Assembly: GCF_050947875.1 (NCBI RefSeq)
Contig: NC_134569.1
Coordinates: 205,400,127-205,464,126, forward strand
DNA from: Dermacentor variabilis
Lineage: Eukaryota > Arthropoda > Arachnida > Ixodida > Ixodidae
Direction of reading: 5' to 3'
DNA: 64,000 bases
Every line of letters starts with the position of its first letter. Within the stretch, counting starts at the first letter, position 1. Positions 21,365-33,171 of this stretch are shown here, one piece after another. The notes beneath the pieces are model-generated. The model saw only the letters and a list, made by a program, of their open reading frames with translations. It had not been told where the DNA came from and did not search any database. Both the position numbers and the translations under genes were made by a program.

Positions 21365-21530
21365 CGACACAAGGCACTACTGCTAACGAAACCTCCTCCA
21401 GTGCTTATCGAATAGATGCCGCAGTGCTACAGTTGACCTTCCGAGGGGGTGCGGGGGAGGCGAACCGCTCCTTAATAAATGGCTAGGGAGCCGGGCCCCC
21501 TAGGGCTTCCCCTGACTTTAAGTGCGTTTA
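21365..21530 (+). repeat. dispersed repeat also present at 57815-57970
   Basis: Shared ordered words: AAGGCACTACTG, a (T/G)TATCGAATAG..TGC(C/T)GCAGT block, GTTGACCT, GGGGGTGCGGGGG/GGGCTGCCCCC, CCCCTGACTTTAAG. The copy at 57815-57970 straddles the inner end of the right inverted arm. Confidence 0.55.
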
Positions 21531-21609
21531 AGTAAAATTCTTCAGCGTTCATCTATTTACTGATGGTTAAGTTACCTATACAGAAATAAAATAAAGTAGT
21601 GAAGATTTC

Positions 21610-21745
21610 AATACAGTCCGCTATGACGTTGACGCCCTAATCGGTGTAACCAATCGCGCATGGAAGTGAACGTTAGCCAATGTAAATTTCTGCGGATCTC
21701 ACGTAGGACCTGAATAAAAGTTCATTGTCTGTCTGTCTGTCTCAC
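21610..21745 (+). mobile_element. 3' end of a retroelement with (TGTC)n tail
   Basis: CCTGAATAAAAGTTCATTG followed by TGTCTGTCTGTCTGTC is a typical retroposon tail with a polyadenylation-like word before a short tetranucleotide repeat. No coding part is visible upstream. Confidence 0.4.
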
Positions 21746-21794
21746 GGTTTACTGTACCTTTTTTTAGTCTTAATTCATACATGATCTGCAGCAC

Positions 21795-22035
21795 TTACCT
21801 ACCACGGCGGCTTAGCGGCTATCGTGTTGCGCTGCTATGCAAGAGGTCGCTGGGTAAAATTCCGGCCGCGGCAGCCGCCTTTCGAGGGTGGGGGGGACGA
21901 AATGCAAAAACGTCCGTGTCCCGTGAATAGGCGGCGTGTTAAGGATTCCCTCGAGGTCAAAACAAACCAGAAATACTCCACTACGGCGTGCGCCTCATAA
22001 TCAAATCGTGGTTTTGCAACGTAAAACACGAGAAT
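21795..22035 (+). mobile_element. tRNA-derived SINE, Ruka-like
   Basis: The tRNA-like head begins near CCACGGCGGCTTAGCGGCTA and has a B-box-like GGGTAAAATTCCGGC. The body follows with GTTAAGGATTCCC, ATACTCCACTACGGCGTGCG and CTCATAATCAAATCGTGG. Opposite in orientation to the copy at 716-905. Confidence 0.7.
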
Positions 22036-22039
22036 TTAA

Positions 22040-22330
22040 TTCATAGGAGGGGAGACTTTAAAGAATTGAACTATAGGCCCATTATAATTGCTTTTAGCAT
22101 TATATAAAACATTCACCAATATAATTTCCAATAGAATCAGGGAAACAATCGACTTCAATCAACCAAGACAAAAGGCTGGTTTCAGGGAGGGATATTCCAC
22201 AATGAATAAAATCTTTGTCATCAGTCTGGTAATTTTGTTGAATCGCAATATTTTCCTATTGGCCTACGTCACTACGAAACGCTACAGCTGCACAACGCTA
22301 TACCAAACCAAACTCGTCTCCGCTCATTAG
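22040..22330 (+). mobile_element. RTE-like LINE reverse transcriptase fragment
   Basis: Translation gives ELNYRPIIIAFSII, then YKTFTNIISNRIRETIDFNQ and PRQKAGFREGYSTM. These match RT blocks (NYRPI...K..NRI...I..QAGFR.GYST) characteristic of RTE-clade LINEs. It is disrupted by a frameshift near 22105 and cannot encode an enzyme. It may belong to the same family as the 3' end at 1-113. Confidence 0.7.
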
Positions 22331-22429
22331 ATTCGAGACCATCAATAATTTGATCTTTATTAAGAAACCTTGAGTTAAATGATTATGTATACTGCGCTAA
22401 ATTGTGATCTTTGTGACTTGTCGGAAGTT

Positions 22430-22745
22430 TGCAGCATCGCTGTTCCCTTTATATGACGGCTGCTTGTAACATCATGGTTCTGTAAACATTACAGTTCCTC
22501 GTAATGTCATGGTTGCTTGTAACATCGCGGTTCCTTGTAGCATGAATGGTGCTTGCATAACATTCGTGGTTCTGTAGAGCATCACGGATGTTGGTAATAT
22601 CACGGTTCCTTGTAACATCACGGCCTCTTCTTTAACGCGACGATTCAACATAACGTCACTGTTCCGTATAACATCACGGCTGCTTGTAGCATCACGGCTT
22701 GTTATTTAACATCACGCTTCTTTTGTAACATCACCGCTGGTGCTC
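22430..22745. repeat. degenerate minisatellite, unit about 18 bp
   Basis: About 15 variants of TTGTAACATCACGGTTCC, for example CTTGTAACATCATGGTTCTG, CTTGTAACATCGCGGTTCC and CTTGTAGCATCACGGCT. The units vary in length and sequence, so it is an old or relaxed tandem array. Confidence 0.8.
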
Positions 22746-22949
22746 ACGCTCGCGCCCCCGATTACCTAAATAGGCCGCAGGATGGACTTGCGCGCGCGTT
22801 GTGGCACAAAGTGGAAGCCGTGTACAGGAGCGTTGAGGTAAAGACTGAAACAGAGGACTGCTTATGTAAACCTACGTTCTTTCTTGCTTTGCGCATGTTC
22901 TTGCGTACGTTCTGCATACTACTCAACAGCAGACGAAAGCTGGCTTCTG

Positions 22950-23170
22950 TACACACACACACATATATATATATATATACACAGCAAGGAGACGACGAAC
23001 TTGTTGGAAGACTTCATTACTTGACGTTTGCGGTTGGTGGACCAGCCTGTACTCTGACGAAGGCTGGTCCACCAGCCGAAAACGTGAAGTAAAGAAGCCT
23101 TCCAAAAAGTTCGTCGTCTCTTTCCTGCGTACGTTACGTCGGGTCCTGCGCGCTGAACTTCGAAGAAAGC

Positions 23171-23246
<76 letters not shown>

Positions 23247-23255
23247 ATATATATA
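22950..23255. repeat. microsatellites flanking a 132-bp inverted repeat
   Basis: (AC)n(AT)n lies at 22951-22980 and (TA)n at about 23174-23255. Between them, 22989-23120 folds as a long hairpin: the left arm starts GAGACGACGAACTTGTTGGA and the right arm ends AAAGTTCGTCGTCTC. The inner stem is GGCTGGTCCACCAGCC-like and the loop is about 12 nt. A fold-back element or MITE is likely. Confidence 0.8.
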
Positions 23256-23689
23256 GCCTACATTCGTGGCGACACGGTAAAACCTCTGTTTTTAAATTTC
23301 GTTGCAAAATTATACAAATACAAACGCGACTCTGCTGTGACCCTGCGTTCTCAGTTTCCTTGAATCTTGGAAAGCTATCTGGCGTGCCTCGGTGACTGCA
23401 CTAGCCCATTAGAGCAAATCCATGCAGATTTTCTTCTTTGGACCTACATAATACCCTACAATGAACGGAACAGTTCACACGCCATTTCTTTGCGTTATCT
23501 AGATGGCTCTCAGGTTCTACCTGACGTACGCTCAAATGCCATGAACTAATATTTTCCCGGTTTTGATCCGCCAATTTGTGTACATATCAGTTTTGTTTCA
23601 CCAGGCTACAAACCCACACTGATATCTCCAATGAAGACATTGCAAGCTCATTTACGATGTTACAATCTCCATGTACTCCAGTCAAGACA

Positions 23690-24990
23690 AAATGAACCCG
23701 AACTTCTTAATGAATACAAAACCCGTTAGTAGCCATATCCTAGCAATATTTGTGTGGAACCCCTTGAACGTAGTTCCCTGCCAATTGACTGGAAAGCTAT
23801 TAAAGTTCACCCCATTTTTCAATCGAGCTACTGCACTATGTCATAGACTGCCACAGGTTTCTAACCAGTATGACATGCAAGGTTATTCAGCACATAATTC
23901 TACATTCGCACGTCATTTCCCACATTCTCAATAAATGTTTATTCAACAACCGGCAGCATTTTCGTTTTGCGCTTTCATGTGAAATGCGAGTTCTAGAATT
24001 AACAACTGATCTGCACTTATACCTAGACGTTTCGTTTGACGTCTATTTCCTCTACCCAGACTTACTGAACACCCTTCATTGTGTTCCACATCAGCAACTA
24101 ATGCTATCCTAGCTTACCCTTGTCTCCCGTGTCTTAGGCTGGATTGGCTGCGTCCCAGCAGGGCGCTGCTCATTCGCACACTACAAAACACATGTCCCAG
24201 CTTAGAAAGGGCTCTCGTGGGCCTTCTCCTTAAGGAAGTATTTATTACTCATCTTTCCAGTGGTATTTCATTTCATATCCGACTCTTCGGAAACGAGTGC
24301 GTCATTTACCATCGCATAAGTTTAGTCCAAAGCAACACAGTGCTACAGAAAGGCAAAAATTTAATTGAGACTTGGTGCAGTGATTTTTTAATGATGCTAA
24401 ACAATAGAAAACATAATCTCATGCAAATAAAGCATGAAAATTCAATTCTCAGCTACCCCTGCTCCTCTAAATCAACACTCATAGCATAATGTCACTCAGA
24501 ACTTTACGTGCGCTTCACTATAACAACCTTGCTCGGTCTGAACACATCCAGAAATTAGGAGCTAACATATCAAAGTCTTTTGGATATGTAGGACCAAACT
24601 TATGCTGTTCCCTCTCCTCAACTAATACCTAGCATATGAAGTTTTTGTGCAATCGATGCTTGAGTGCGCTTGCGAAATTTGTAGTCATCAATTTATTTAC
24701 CACAGCAGAAAGAGTATAAAAGTGTGCAGTCCGTTTCACCGCATTGACGTGCAATCATCTGCACAGCATTACTCTAACAAGAGGGTTTATCGGACGCAAA
24801 ACATTATATTACTGCTGAAGGAGCAACATACCTTTCCTGTTTCATAAGCTGTACTTTGACTTCGATGACTTATGTGAAAAACTTCTTATCACCTTTACTC
24901 GCAGATCACGCCGACTCACGTGCTGCACATAATTCAGACGGTTCGGCTAACAACTTTAACCAACACCTTTACTATTATCTATTGAAAAAG
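23690..24990 (+). mobile_element. CR1/Jockey-group LINE ORF2 remnant
   Basis: Pieces in three frames read as a reverse transcriptase: VPCQLTGKLLKFTPFF at about 23770, CEMRVLELTTDLHLYLD at about 23985, NTLHCVPHQQLML at about 24068, then HLSSGISFHIRLFGNECVIY at about 24250 (where a FADD catalytic box is expected but reads FGNE) and LIETWCSDFLMMLNNRKHNL at about 24360. Many frameshifts and stops. The general architecture resembles the LINE at 9009-13318. Confidence 0.7.
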
Positions 24991-26355
24991 AAAGAAATAT
25001 ACGCGGTCGATCTCTCAAATAATGGAATCTGCTGAAATTCTAGCATCAACATTAAGAGTTAATTTCATATCGTAAAACTCATTGCGCTCCATTTAAGTTC
25101 TGTTTTTTACACCACCTACATGTTTTACATGCTCATGCAGCAACATTTCTATTAATGTTTGTTTCCTCATCATCCCCCCCCTATATATTATGCCAAAGGG
25201 ACCCTTCGAAATGTCATTCGAAATGATGTGATCAAAACGCTGATAATGACATTGCTCAGTTAATTTTATAACTGCCTTGAATGTAACGCTAAATAATTTC
25301 TCTTCCCTAACTTCACCTTTGTTAATATACAGATCTAGAACGATAATTTTTATTGGATGACCCATGCGAAAAGAAAATGAAAGCTTCGGCGTTTTCACCT
25401 TGAACTAGGATGCCATTTCTCATAGGTGGTTATCAAGGCGCACCGCGATACGTTAGCATCGCAATAATTTTATCCAATGGAAAACAGCTTCTGTAATTCT
25501 AAAAACGTGATATAACTTGTTCTCTTCCAATTTTTATTAAACATACCTAATTTTTAATTGTGAATTTAATCATTAACTCACCCATTGGATGAGCGTACGG
25601 ATTAGCTATTCAGGAGACTGAATTAAGAATATCATAATTGTATATATGTTTAGGGATAATATCTTCATTATTATGTAACTATGTTACGCTGTAACAATAA
25701 GTGCGAAGTGCCTGAACGAAAATACTGCAAATGCCAAAATAGTGTTCAATGCCATGACGCTTTCTTCTAGAAATTCCTTCATAGCTTCACAGCATACTTC
25801 CAAAATCAACCTGAACATAAGGGTATGGCCCAATTTTACGTTCATAACATTGTCAGAGAGTCGACAGCCCAAAAGACACATTTTCTACACTATCAAAAGT
25901 ATACCCAAAAATAAAGACATCTCAGGAGAGCCTGGCCCATGGAGGTTTTATATTGAACACGCGGACAACTATAACAGCAATAACTGTGTAGTGTGCTTAC
26001 TCTTTGCAGCTACGAATTGAAGAAGACTGTGCCTCATTGAGCCGGACAGACGGATACAAATTAGAAGCAGTCTTCAGTGTAAAAAAAAAAAAACGAAGAA
26101 AAAAACGTGCACTACTGTCCAACACTCGGACTCGCGATTACAACCGTATTCACCGGAAATTCAATTACAGCGAGCATGTACGTCAGGCCACTTTAAGGCG
26201 GTCGCGCCTTTTACGTAAAGGGCAACTTGAGCCGCCTTACCGCATGACATTGTGGTTATGTAAGATACGAAAGGAAATAAAACAGCGTGAAACAAAACAG
26301 CTTGCGATTACGCGCGACATGTACGCAACGGGTAGACGGGTGTCGCCGGCCGGAG
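24991..26355. other. upstream region of gene 2, no recognised gene
   Basis: AT-rich up to about 26000. A Lys/Arg-rich open frame (26004-26360) runs into the gene 2 core promoter and has no known domain; I regard it as spurious. No similarity to the gene 1 upstream unit is obvious, so gene 2 is not part of the recent duplicon. Confidence 0.5.
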
Positions 26356-26392
26356 CATAAAAGCTAGCGGCTCTCAGGAAAAGGCCGCCAGT
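26356..26392 (+). promoter_or_regulatory. core promoter of cuticle gene 2
   Basis: CATAAAAG lies at 26356-26363 with an initiator-like CCAGTC at 26388-26393, about 33 nt downstream. The 5' UTR then runs to 26469. Confidence 0.6.
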
Positions 26393-26469
26393 CTTTCGCC
26401 CTCAATTCCTGCACCGCTCGGTTTACGGCAGCTCTTCTGACTACTCGGTCAATATCCAGAAGATTTGCT

Positions 26470-26481
26470 ATGTTTCCAACG
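26470..26481 (+). CDS. cuticle gene 2 exon 1 (coding part, 12 nt)
   Basis: ATG TTT CCA ACG followed by the donor GTGAGA. Identified by its place after the TATA box and its identity in length and phase with exon 1 of genes 1, 3 and 4. Confidence 0.7.
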
Positions 26482-29400
26482 GTGAGAGAAATCTTCATTC
26501 ATTTAGTTTTCTTCATTTCATTACTTATTTTGACACCCTACTTCTAAGTGGGCATCGGTAGGCGTAGCACTGATGTAAGATAAAACGACACTTTAACAAG
26601 GAACTACGGGACAGAGCCAAAGAAATTGCGAAGTGCAGCAATCAGGCGCAATAATATTAGTAAGCCTTATCAAGGGACATATTCCTTATTGGGAGGATGA
26701 TTGCCAAGCATGTTTTAGAACTAGTTTAGTAGCAAGTTACTGGCAGCTGCCGGTAATAAAATTCATTGTTTACCGGTCCTTGTAAAAACTAAACTTGCCA
26801 GTATATATGCATGATGTGATGTTCAGTTCTGTATGCGATATTGCACAGTTCCAGTACGCCAAGCATCAGCTAATAGCAGTAATCTATATGGTCTTTCTGC
26901 AACGAAGTAAAACTCTCAAGGTGGTGTAGTGCAAAACACACGAAGGAAAAACAAATGCGCAAAAAAATTGACTTTTTCTGGTCGCTTGGCCTTTCTTCCC
27001 ACGGGGTGTCTGCGAATGGTAAATTTCGAGATGGAATCGAATACGGTTCGAGTAGTGTCAGCAGCGAATCGAGTCCGATATTGAACCATTCTTGAAAAGT
27101 TTTGGAATAGTGAGCAGTCGTTTCGACAATTAAAGTCAAACCATGTTCACCTTCTTGAGCATTTCCGAAGCTTTAGCAAGCTTCACATTAGAAAGGTAAC
27201 ATTAAAAAGCGTTATTTGCTAAGAGCGCTAATGGAGCATTATGGACAAATAAGCAGTTTGCCTAGGCAAGACACTTCGGTGCGTGGGAATGATCGTGGTT
27301 TAGCCGGAAAATTTCCGCTCTCCGAGTGTTTTACAGCCTGCTACGTCACGTAAGTTCCTGCGTTTTACGTCGAATATTTCGAACGGTGTGAATGTTAGTA
27401 CACTATTGCTCCAATATTATGATTGATTGCGTGTAGGTTGAGTTTTAATATATTCGAAACCATTTCGAGAAATAATCGCATTCACGAATACTGTTTGTTT
27501 CAAAAACCGTATAGAATTTGACAGCATTCGAGTTGTTATTCGCAAGGTTCGAATATTCCGTATCGTTAGTTCTATTTCTTTTGCACTGCACACCTGGACA
27601 GATGTGCACCAACCAGATCATCGTTGCACTTTCTTACTCTCAATTTCGCAAATGGCTAATGAGTAAGTTGGAGGAAATCACTTTTCCAATTACACTTGCG
27701 AGCAGTCCTATTATTTTGTTGATATTTTTAATTTGTTGAGTCATCATTACGCTACAAGAAGGTACTTTTTCGAGTGTAACACCTCCCGCTAGGTTATTGC
27801 TTTCAGCTTAAAAAAATCTCACTGCCCTCCCACTCTGTGAAGAAGGATGACCAGTGAACCTGTGTAAGCGGGCACCCTTAATGGCGAACTGCACCTCCGC
27901 CGTGGGTCGGCCCGGCATCGCGCTATCTTCGGAGTCGGCCCACGTATGGAGAGTGCTTAACACCTGCGTCACCTCCGCCGCGGGTCGGCCGGCATTGCAC
28001 TATCCGCGGGAATGTTTTCTACACGTGGACACAATAGTAGGGAAAATAGCCCTAAAAATCTTCGTTGTAAAAGAAACAGCGCTACAGTTGGCGAAGGACT
28101 GACAGAAGAAACGGGCAAGAGCGCTTGCGCCTGATTCTTCTTTCAGTTCTGCATCCACTGGTGTGCTTTTCTTACAACGGATTAGGAACTGGTCCGGTCA
28201 CACACCTTATACACTGAAACCAATCTTATCCATTTTCGTAAAGTGGAAAGTACTTCGTGCAAGTGCCAAGGCTACATAAAAAGCGCGCACTTACAGCCGG
28301 GGCTAAATTAATGTCCTTCTCTCTACTTTAGCGTAGAGTTTGCAAACAGTTATATACGAGGAGTATTAACCAGACACTACTCGTGTACTAGGGCCGCCTG
28401 AGGGTCATCGACCGTGCAGGTGCATTATACGTGTCACCATTCACTTGTGTATAGAGTGAAAGAAGGAATCGGGCTCCATTGAGTGTCACGGTATAAAACT
28501 CACTTTGTGTCTACCCGTATGAGGATGTCTTGCCAGCAAAGTGCTCAAGTGTCGTTCTTTCTCACAACGCTAGGTGCAAGTGCTGTTAGTCTGCCTCATC
28601 GTTGAATGCTACGGACTGCACGACCGCCCATCGATTCAGGTTGTATATCCGGCGTCCCGCTTCAGCGGCTACAATACTGCCACTGCTCCCTACCAACGAT
28701 ACAACGCCTACACCTATGTGAGTATAGGTCGTCTAGCATTGATTGCAAAAGCATGCAGCGTTTGAGGAAGGCGCAGCCCGTATCAGAATAAGTTTATCAA
28801 ATATCTAGTCATGCGTGGGATCTCAACTAAAGTCTACAGAAAGGTCTCAAGAAGACGGAGGTGTTCCTTCAGAAGACTGGGCCCGTATTTATGCATAGGG
28901 ATATCGTACAAGCAGTCACAACCAGAATTCAAACCGCGCAAAACAAAGCGGAATAGTACATTCGACATATGACACTGGGAATTCACTATACAATGTGAAG
29001 GATGACCTGTGTGTCAATTGTGTGTGTCAATGTGTGGCAAGTAGTTCCCCATAACAAACAGGAATATAAGAGACTGAATTTTAAATATACTTTTATAGTT
29101 TATTGGCGTAGGTGGTGGTGCAGTTTTTTTTATACCGATTGTTTTCAACATCTGATCATTAATCTTTACGGGATGATCGCCGTCAGATAAAAGCTCTTTG
29201 TAGATTACTGCAATGCATGAAATACCATTTGAATGAGCGCCTGTTTGCAAAGACACAAGGGCGCTAAGTACATGCTATGTCATACCACTTTGAAAAGTGT
29301 ATTCTTTTCTAAATATACACCAACGGCGCGGTCCACTTAAACTACTCGTGGGACAACTCCAAATAACCTGTACCTACGTCTTTTTTTCAAAGTTGAGCTT

Positions 29401-30905
29401 TTAGGCAGCTCTAAAGAAGCCTGTATCAGCAGCGAAGGTGAGATGTCCATAGTGCCAAATTCCAAAGAATACTAGAAGTGTATCAAAGGGAATGCGTTGG
29501 CGACAAGTAAATCCTTTAGTGCAGTGCAGTGCAGTGCAGAGACAACTTAAATATGGTTCGCTCATTTCAACAAGCATGCCTAAAATGACGACACAATGAG
29601 CTCACCAATCCTTTCAGAAAGGACTTTCAAATCCACCTCATATAATATACTATAGCATGTTAAATTCTATACGTGGCCACCACCTCCTGGAATTCAACCT
29701 GTCCAGTGAAGAAAAGAAGACTATCCGGAGATATCCCAAGATCTTGTAATTGAGTTATTTTTGGAACATCACACTCTTGAATTTTCGCGAGGAATGCTCC
29801 TCGCGCTGGTGGAAATATGCTCGACATTCTGGCTACCCGCAAGGAGCAATGCCCAACGCGCTGAGCAACGGCTACGCTCAGAGTGAAGCAAGACGCAATG
29901 ACTCGTCTGCGTACTTCTTTGTCGTGCTTCTACGACGCGATGCCACTCAGTAAAGTAAAGATACAAGGCTCAAGGAATGCCGCTGGCTAGAAGTCAGAGA
30001 ACACGGCACAGTGACTCTCTCGCAAAACTTGATATTTTGCAGCTCTCGTTTGTTCCGTATTTGCTTGGTCACATATGAGTCACATATAAGTCACATAATC
30101 TAACTTAGCTTGATTTTAGACAATGGCAAAGCTGCTCACTAGGACTAACACTCCCAGCGCGGAATTAATCCCGCTCACTTGCTTGAATAGTTTGGGCTAT
30201 TTTTTACAATCTAGTCAACCATTTCATCAAATATGCATTTGCACAATGCCACGTTGTACGCAGTCACACAAAAGCACAAGTACGGTGAAGTCTAGAACTT
30301 CTGTGTTGTTTATTCTTTTATAGCCACCTCACCCGCGCAACTTTGGCTACGACGATGTGGACGAGTACGGCAATCGACAATTCCGCAGCGAGCAGAGCGA
30401 CTCCAAAAACACCAAAACCGGTTTGTACGCCTACCGCGACGTGAATGGCCTCTACGGGCGTGTGAACTACATCACCGATGCGTACGGCTTCCGGGCCACC
30501 GTGGACGCCAACGAACCAGGCGCCACTCTTGAAGAGAGCGCCGACGCGGTTTTCAACGTTGCACCAGTAGTCCATCCGGTTCTTTCAGCAGCTGACCAGA
30601 TTGGTGCACCTACAGGTTATACCGCTAGGGTGGCGGCACCTTACAACGCTGGTGGCTACAGTGGTTACGGCAAATACGGATACAACCCCAACGCAGGCGC
30701 TGCTGGAGCCTACGCGTATGCTCCGTTCGGACGTCAGGGAAACAGTGCTAGCAGTCCAGCCCTCGGTGGATACGCTTACGGCGGCCAACCTCCCTACAGC
30801 TACAGTGCCCCCGGCTACGGTGCGAGCAACCGCCCTCGTGTCCACGGTGGTCCTGCCGTTTACGGGAGCTGGTCTTCCAATCATCGAGGCTACCGGCGTC
30901 GATAA
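26470..30905 (+). CDS. cuticle protein gene 2, three exons, 245 aa
   Basis: A diverged member of the same secreted chitin-binding cuticle family. Exons are 26470-26481 (MFPT), 28574-28717 and 30324-30905, with phase-0 GT-AG introns of 2092 and 1606 nt. The signal peptide is MFPTVQVLLVCLIVECYG or slightly longer. The Rebers-Riddiford domain begins PPHPRNFGYDDVDEYGNRQF and contains GLYAYRDVNGLYGRVNYITD and YGFRATVDANEPG. The C-terminal half is Gly/Tyr/Ala/Pro-rich and ends NHRGYRRR. A non-consensus Tyr replaces Asn in the D-A-Y-G-F turn and Gly replaces the usual Arg in LYGRVNY. It lacks the intron-1 LINE of genes 1, 3 and 4, so it split earlier. Chitin binding is inferred from the family. Confidence 0.85.
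27850..28020. repeat. GC-rich direct repeat in intron 1 of gene 2
   Basis: CACCTCCGCCGTGGGTCGGC (about 27892) and CACCTCCGCCGCGGGTCGGC (about 27970) head two copies of an about 78-bp unit that also share GGCAT(C/T)GC(G/A)CTATC. Much more GC-rich than the surrounding intron. Confidence 0.65.
28574..28717 (+). CDS. cuticle gene 2 exon 2 (144 nt)
   Basis: Acceptor ACGCTAG, donor GTGAGT. It encodes VQVLLVCLIVECYGLHDRPS and the mature N-terminus ending APYQRYNAYTY. Same length and phase as its paralogs, although the residues differ strongly after the signal peptide. Confidence 0.85.
30324..30905 (+). CDS. cuticle gene 2 exon 3
   Basis: Acceptor TTTTATAG, stop TAA 30903-30905. It encodes the 193-residue chitin-binding and GY-rich part. 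Confidence 0.9.
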   Translation, partial: PPHPRNFGYDDVDEYGNRQFRSEQSDSKNTKTGLYAYRDVNGLYGRVNYITDAYGFRATVDANEPGATLEESADAVFNVAPVVHPVLSAADQIGAPTGYTARVAAPYNAGGYSGYGKYGYNPNAGAAGAYAYAPFGRQGNSASSPALGGYAYGGQPPYSYSAPGYGASNRPRVHGGPAVYGSWSSNHRGYRRR

Positions 30906-31007
30906 TGCATGTCTCTTAGGCCACGTGCGACAAGACAAGCGGCAGATGTTGCCGCTGGAACTTTTGCACCGTGCTTGATGTAACAGATTGTAACAGGGTA
31001 CATAAAA

Positions 31008-31013
31008 AATAAA
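31008..31013 (+). promoter_or_regulatory. polyadenylation signal of gene 2
   Basis: AATAAA, about 103 nt after the stop. Confidence 0.7.
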
Positions 31014-31360
31014 TATATAGATAAATGCCTTCTAGTAAAGACTATTTATTTGTTTTCTGCTTGATGTTCTTTTTTAGCCTTCAGAAACTGGGGAAAACAA
31101 CAGTCTCTCTTGTGACTTGGCGACACGAACCCACGACGAGATCTGGAGGAATAGCGCTTTACTGTTGTTCTGTAAATTGTTTTTAGAGGTTTTCATCATC
31201 ACCATAACTCATGAAAACTATAGCCAGTCGTGCATCATTTTCTGTTGCCGACGCGCATCAAATAATAATGCAATATTTATGCTTCCGCACTACATCGACG
31301 TTGTTGCAGTTTCATCAGAAATATCGATACTTACATATGTGTATCTATTGTAATATTTGC

Positions 31361-32010
31361 GTTGAGTAACATACAGGTCTGGAGAAGCGCCAGGACCGTG
31401 TCAGAACAGCGGAAGAAAATCTCCTTAGTGATAGAGCTGCAGGACCCGATGAAATCTCAATACAGCTAATCGAACACTTCGGTCCGAAGAACGAGGCACT
31501 GCTGACTAATGCCTTCGGGCAAGTGATTAAAACGAAGAAAATTCCAATTGGGTGGCGTGAAAGCAAAATGAACTTCATCTACAAAGGCAAAGGTGATAAG
31601 GATAGGACAAGCTCGTGCAGGCGAGTTGCACTAACATTGGTGATAAATAGAATGACAATATGCTAGCCATAAAATGGGAACTCTCGAATTGCTTGGAAAA
31701 AATGATGTACTGGGGGAACTATAGAACCGTTTCAGACCAGACAGACACTTAGAGAATAATATGTTGGTACTAACTCAGTGCATGGAGATTTCACTAGCTC
31801 AGAATAGACCTTTATGGATAGCATTTCTAGATTATAAAGCAGCCTATGACAACGTAGACGGGTGATTGTTAATGCTGATGGAATGAGAAGGTATTCACCC
31901 AGTGAGACCCGTAAGCAACGTATACCTTCCAGAAGCGCTTGAACTTAAAGTGGACGGAAGCATCAACCGGTCAGCAATTGAGTTAAGCAAGGGACGTTTG
32001 GAGTGTTGGT
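31361..32010 (+). mobile_element. LINE reverse transcriptase fragment, internally deleted
   Basis: The frame starting near 31382 reads EKRQDRVRTAEENLLSDRAA then GPDEISIQLIEHFGPKNEAL and VIKTKKIPIGWRESKMNFIY (RT blocks 1-2). Later pieces give LVLTQCMEISLAQNRPLWIA and FLDYKAAYDN. The element then jumps to its 3' end (CTTGAACTTAAAGTGGACGG). It resembles the family in intron 1 of genes 1, 3 and 4. Confidence 0.7.
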
Positions 32011-32024
32011 GATAGGCGTATTTC

Positions 32025-32386
32025 CCGGGGGAAGGGGGGGAGCAGGGGTTCACTTGAGCCTCACGGTCACAAGTGGAGGGTAAACCGGCCATTTGCCCAC
32101 CTCCACCCCGCTTTCGAAAGCGGGTGTGTTCGGTTGCACGCTGAAAAAAGCAACAAAATAACAGTTGAGGCCAAATTTTCTTTCTATATTGCCACCTGGT
32201 GTTTTGAGCCAGCGAACATTCAGCATTGCGTGCCCAGCAAAACGACGAAGAAGACGACGCAGTCAAAGATCCCGCGCCAGCTGGAGAACCGTCTTTTAGT
32301 GCCTGGCATTTTTCGTCCCTGGCGGCTCACTGTTATTTTTGCGTTAGTGCGTGACAAACTGGTGGAGGTGCGGGGTAAACTAATCT
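32025..32386. other. retroelement leader-like sequence
   Basis: Contains a G-run/C-run block (32025-32110). It ends with GTGACAAACTGGTGGAGGTG just upstream of the gag frame, which could be the leader of the Ty3/gypsy element that follows. No LTR pair is seen. Confidence 0.3.
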
Positions 32387-33165
32387 ATGCACCACACCAC
32401 TCCGAGCAGCAGGAGCTCCAGCCCCGCACCGGTGGTTACGCCTGCACACCGCGCCAGCAGAAGGATCCGTGGACAAGCCCCAGAGTTTGGACTCCTCCCA
32501 GAGAAAATGGCAGCTCCGACCACCCCAACAGGTATGGAAGGCCCAACGCTGATTCATTGTACGCTACTGAATCCGCGAACGTGAAATCCCTTCCACGGCG
32601 CCGTACATGAGGATGTTGAAGATTGACTGGTCCACTATGAACGTGTTGCCGCGTTCAACAAGTGGGATGACGTAGAGAAACTGAAAAACTTATATTTCAG
32701 CCTTAACGATGGTGCACGTGTTTGGTACGAGAACCGTGCAGATGCCCTAAATTCATGGGCAGAATTCAAACGCCGGATTCTTGAGACGTATCCGAGCCCT
32801 GATCGCCGGGAGCGAGCTGAGCGTGATCTCCAGTCCCGTATGCAAATGCCGAACGAAGGTGTCGCAATGTATGTCGAGGACATGACGCGTCTCTTTCGAC
32901 GAGCCGACCCCGGCATGTCGGAAGAAAAGAAGGTGCGGTACCTGATGCGCGGAGTGAAAGAGCAGCTGTTCGGCGGTCTCGTGTGCAGTCCTCCCAAGAC
33001 TGTGTCAGAATTTCTTTCCGAGGCCGTCACCATGGAACAGACGCTTCGTCAGCGGGCACCATCATACGAACGCCAAGTGAACGCTGCCTCACCTACGGAC
33101 TTATTTGTAGCTCTCGCGGGCCACGTCGATTTCTTTCGAGAGCGCGTTCGTTCTGTAATCCGCCA
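32387..33165 (+). pseudogene. Ty3/gypsy gag fragment
   Basis: A single frame with two in-frame TGA codons (32582 and 32624, both at places where Trp is expected) encodes a retrotransposon gag domain. Visible motifs are NKWDDVEKLKNLYFSLNDGA, WYENRADALNSWAEFKRRIL, LQSRMQMPNEGVAMYVEDMT and KVRYLMRGVKEQLFGGL. Gag proteins build the particle that packages the element RNA. The frame ends abruptly at about 33165, where an unrelated pol fragment on the opposite strand begins. Confidence 0.75.
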
Positions 33166-33171
33166 AGAACT

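Noticed and set aside
22430..22745. Regularly spaced short repeats as a CRISPR array
   Set aside because: Units are about 18 bp, degenerate and contiguous, with no unique spacers and no cas genes. The genome is eukaryotic.
26004..26360. 118-aa basic ORF upstream of gene 2
   Set aside because: It begins next to an A-run that supplies Lys codons, overlaps the gene 2 core promoter, and has no family resemblance.
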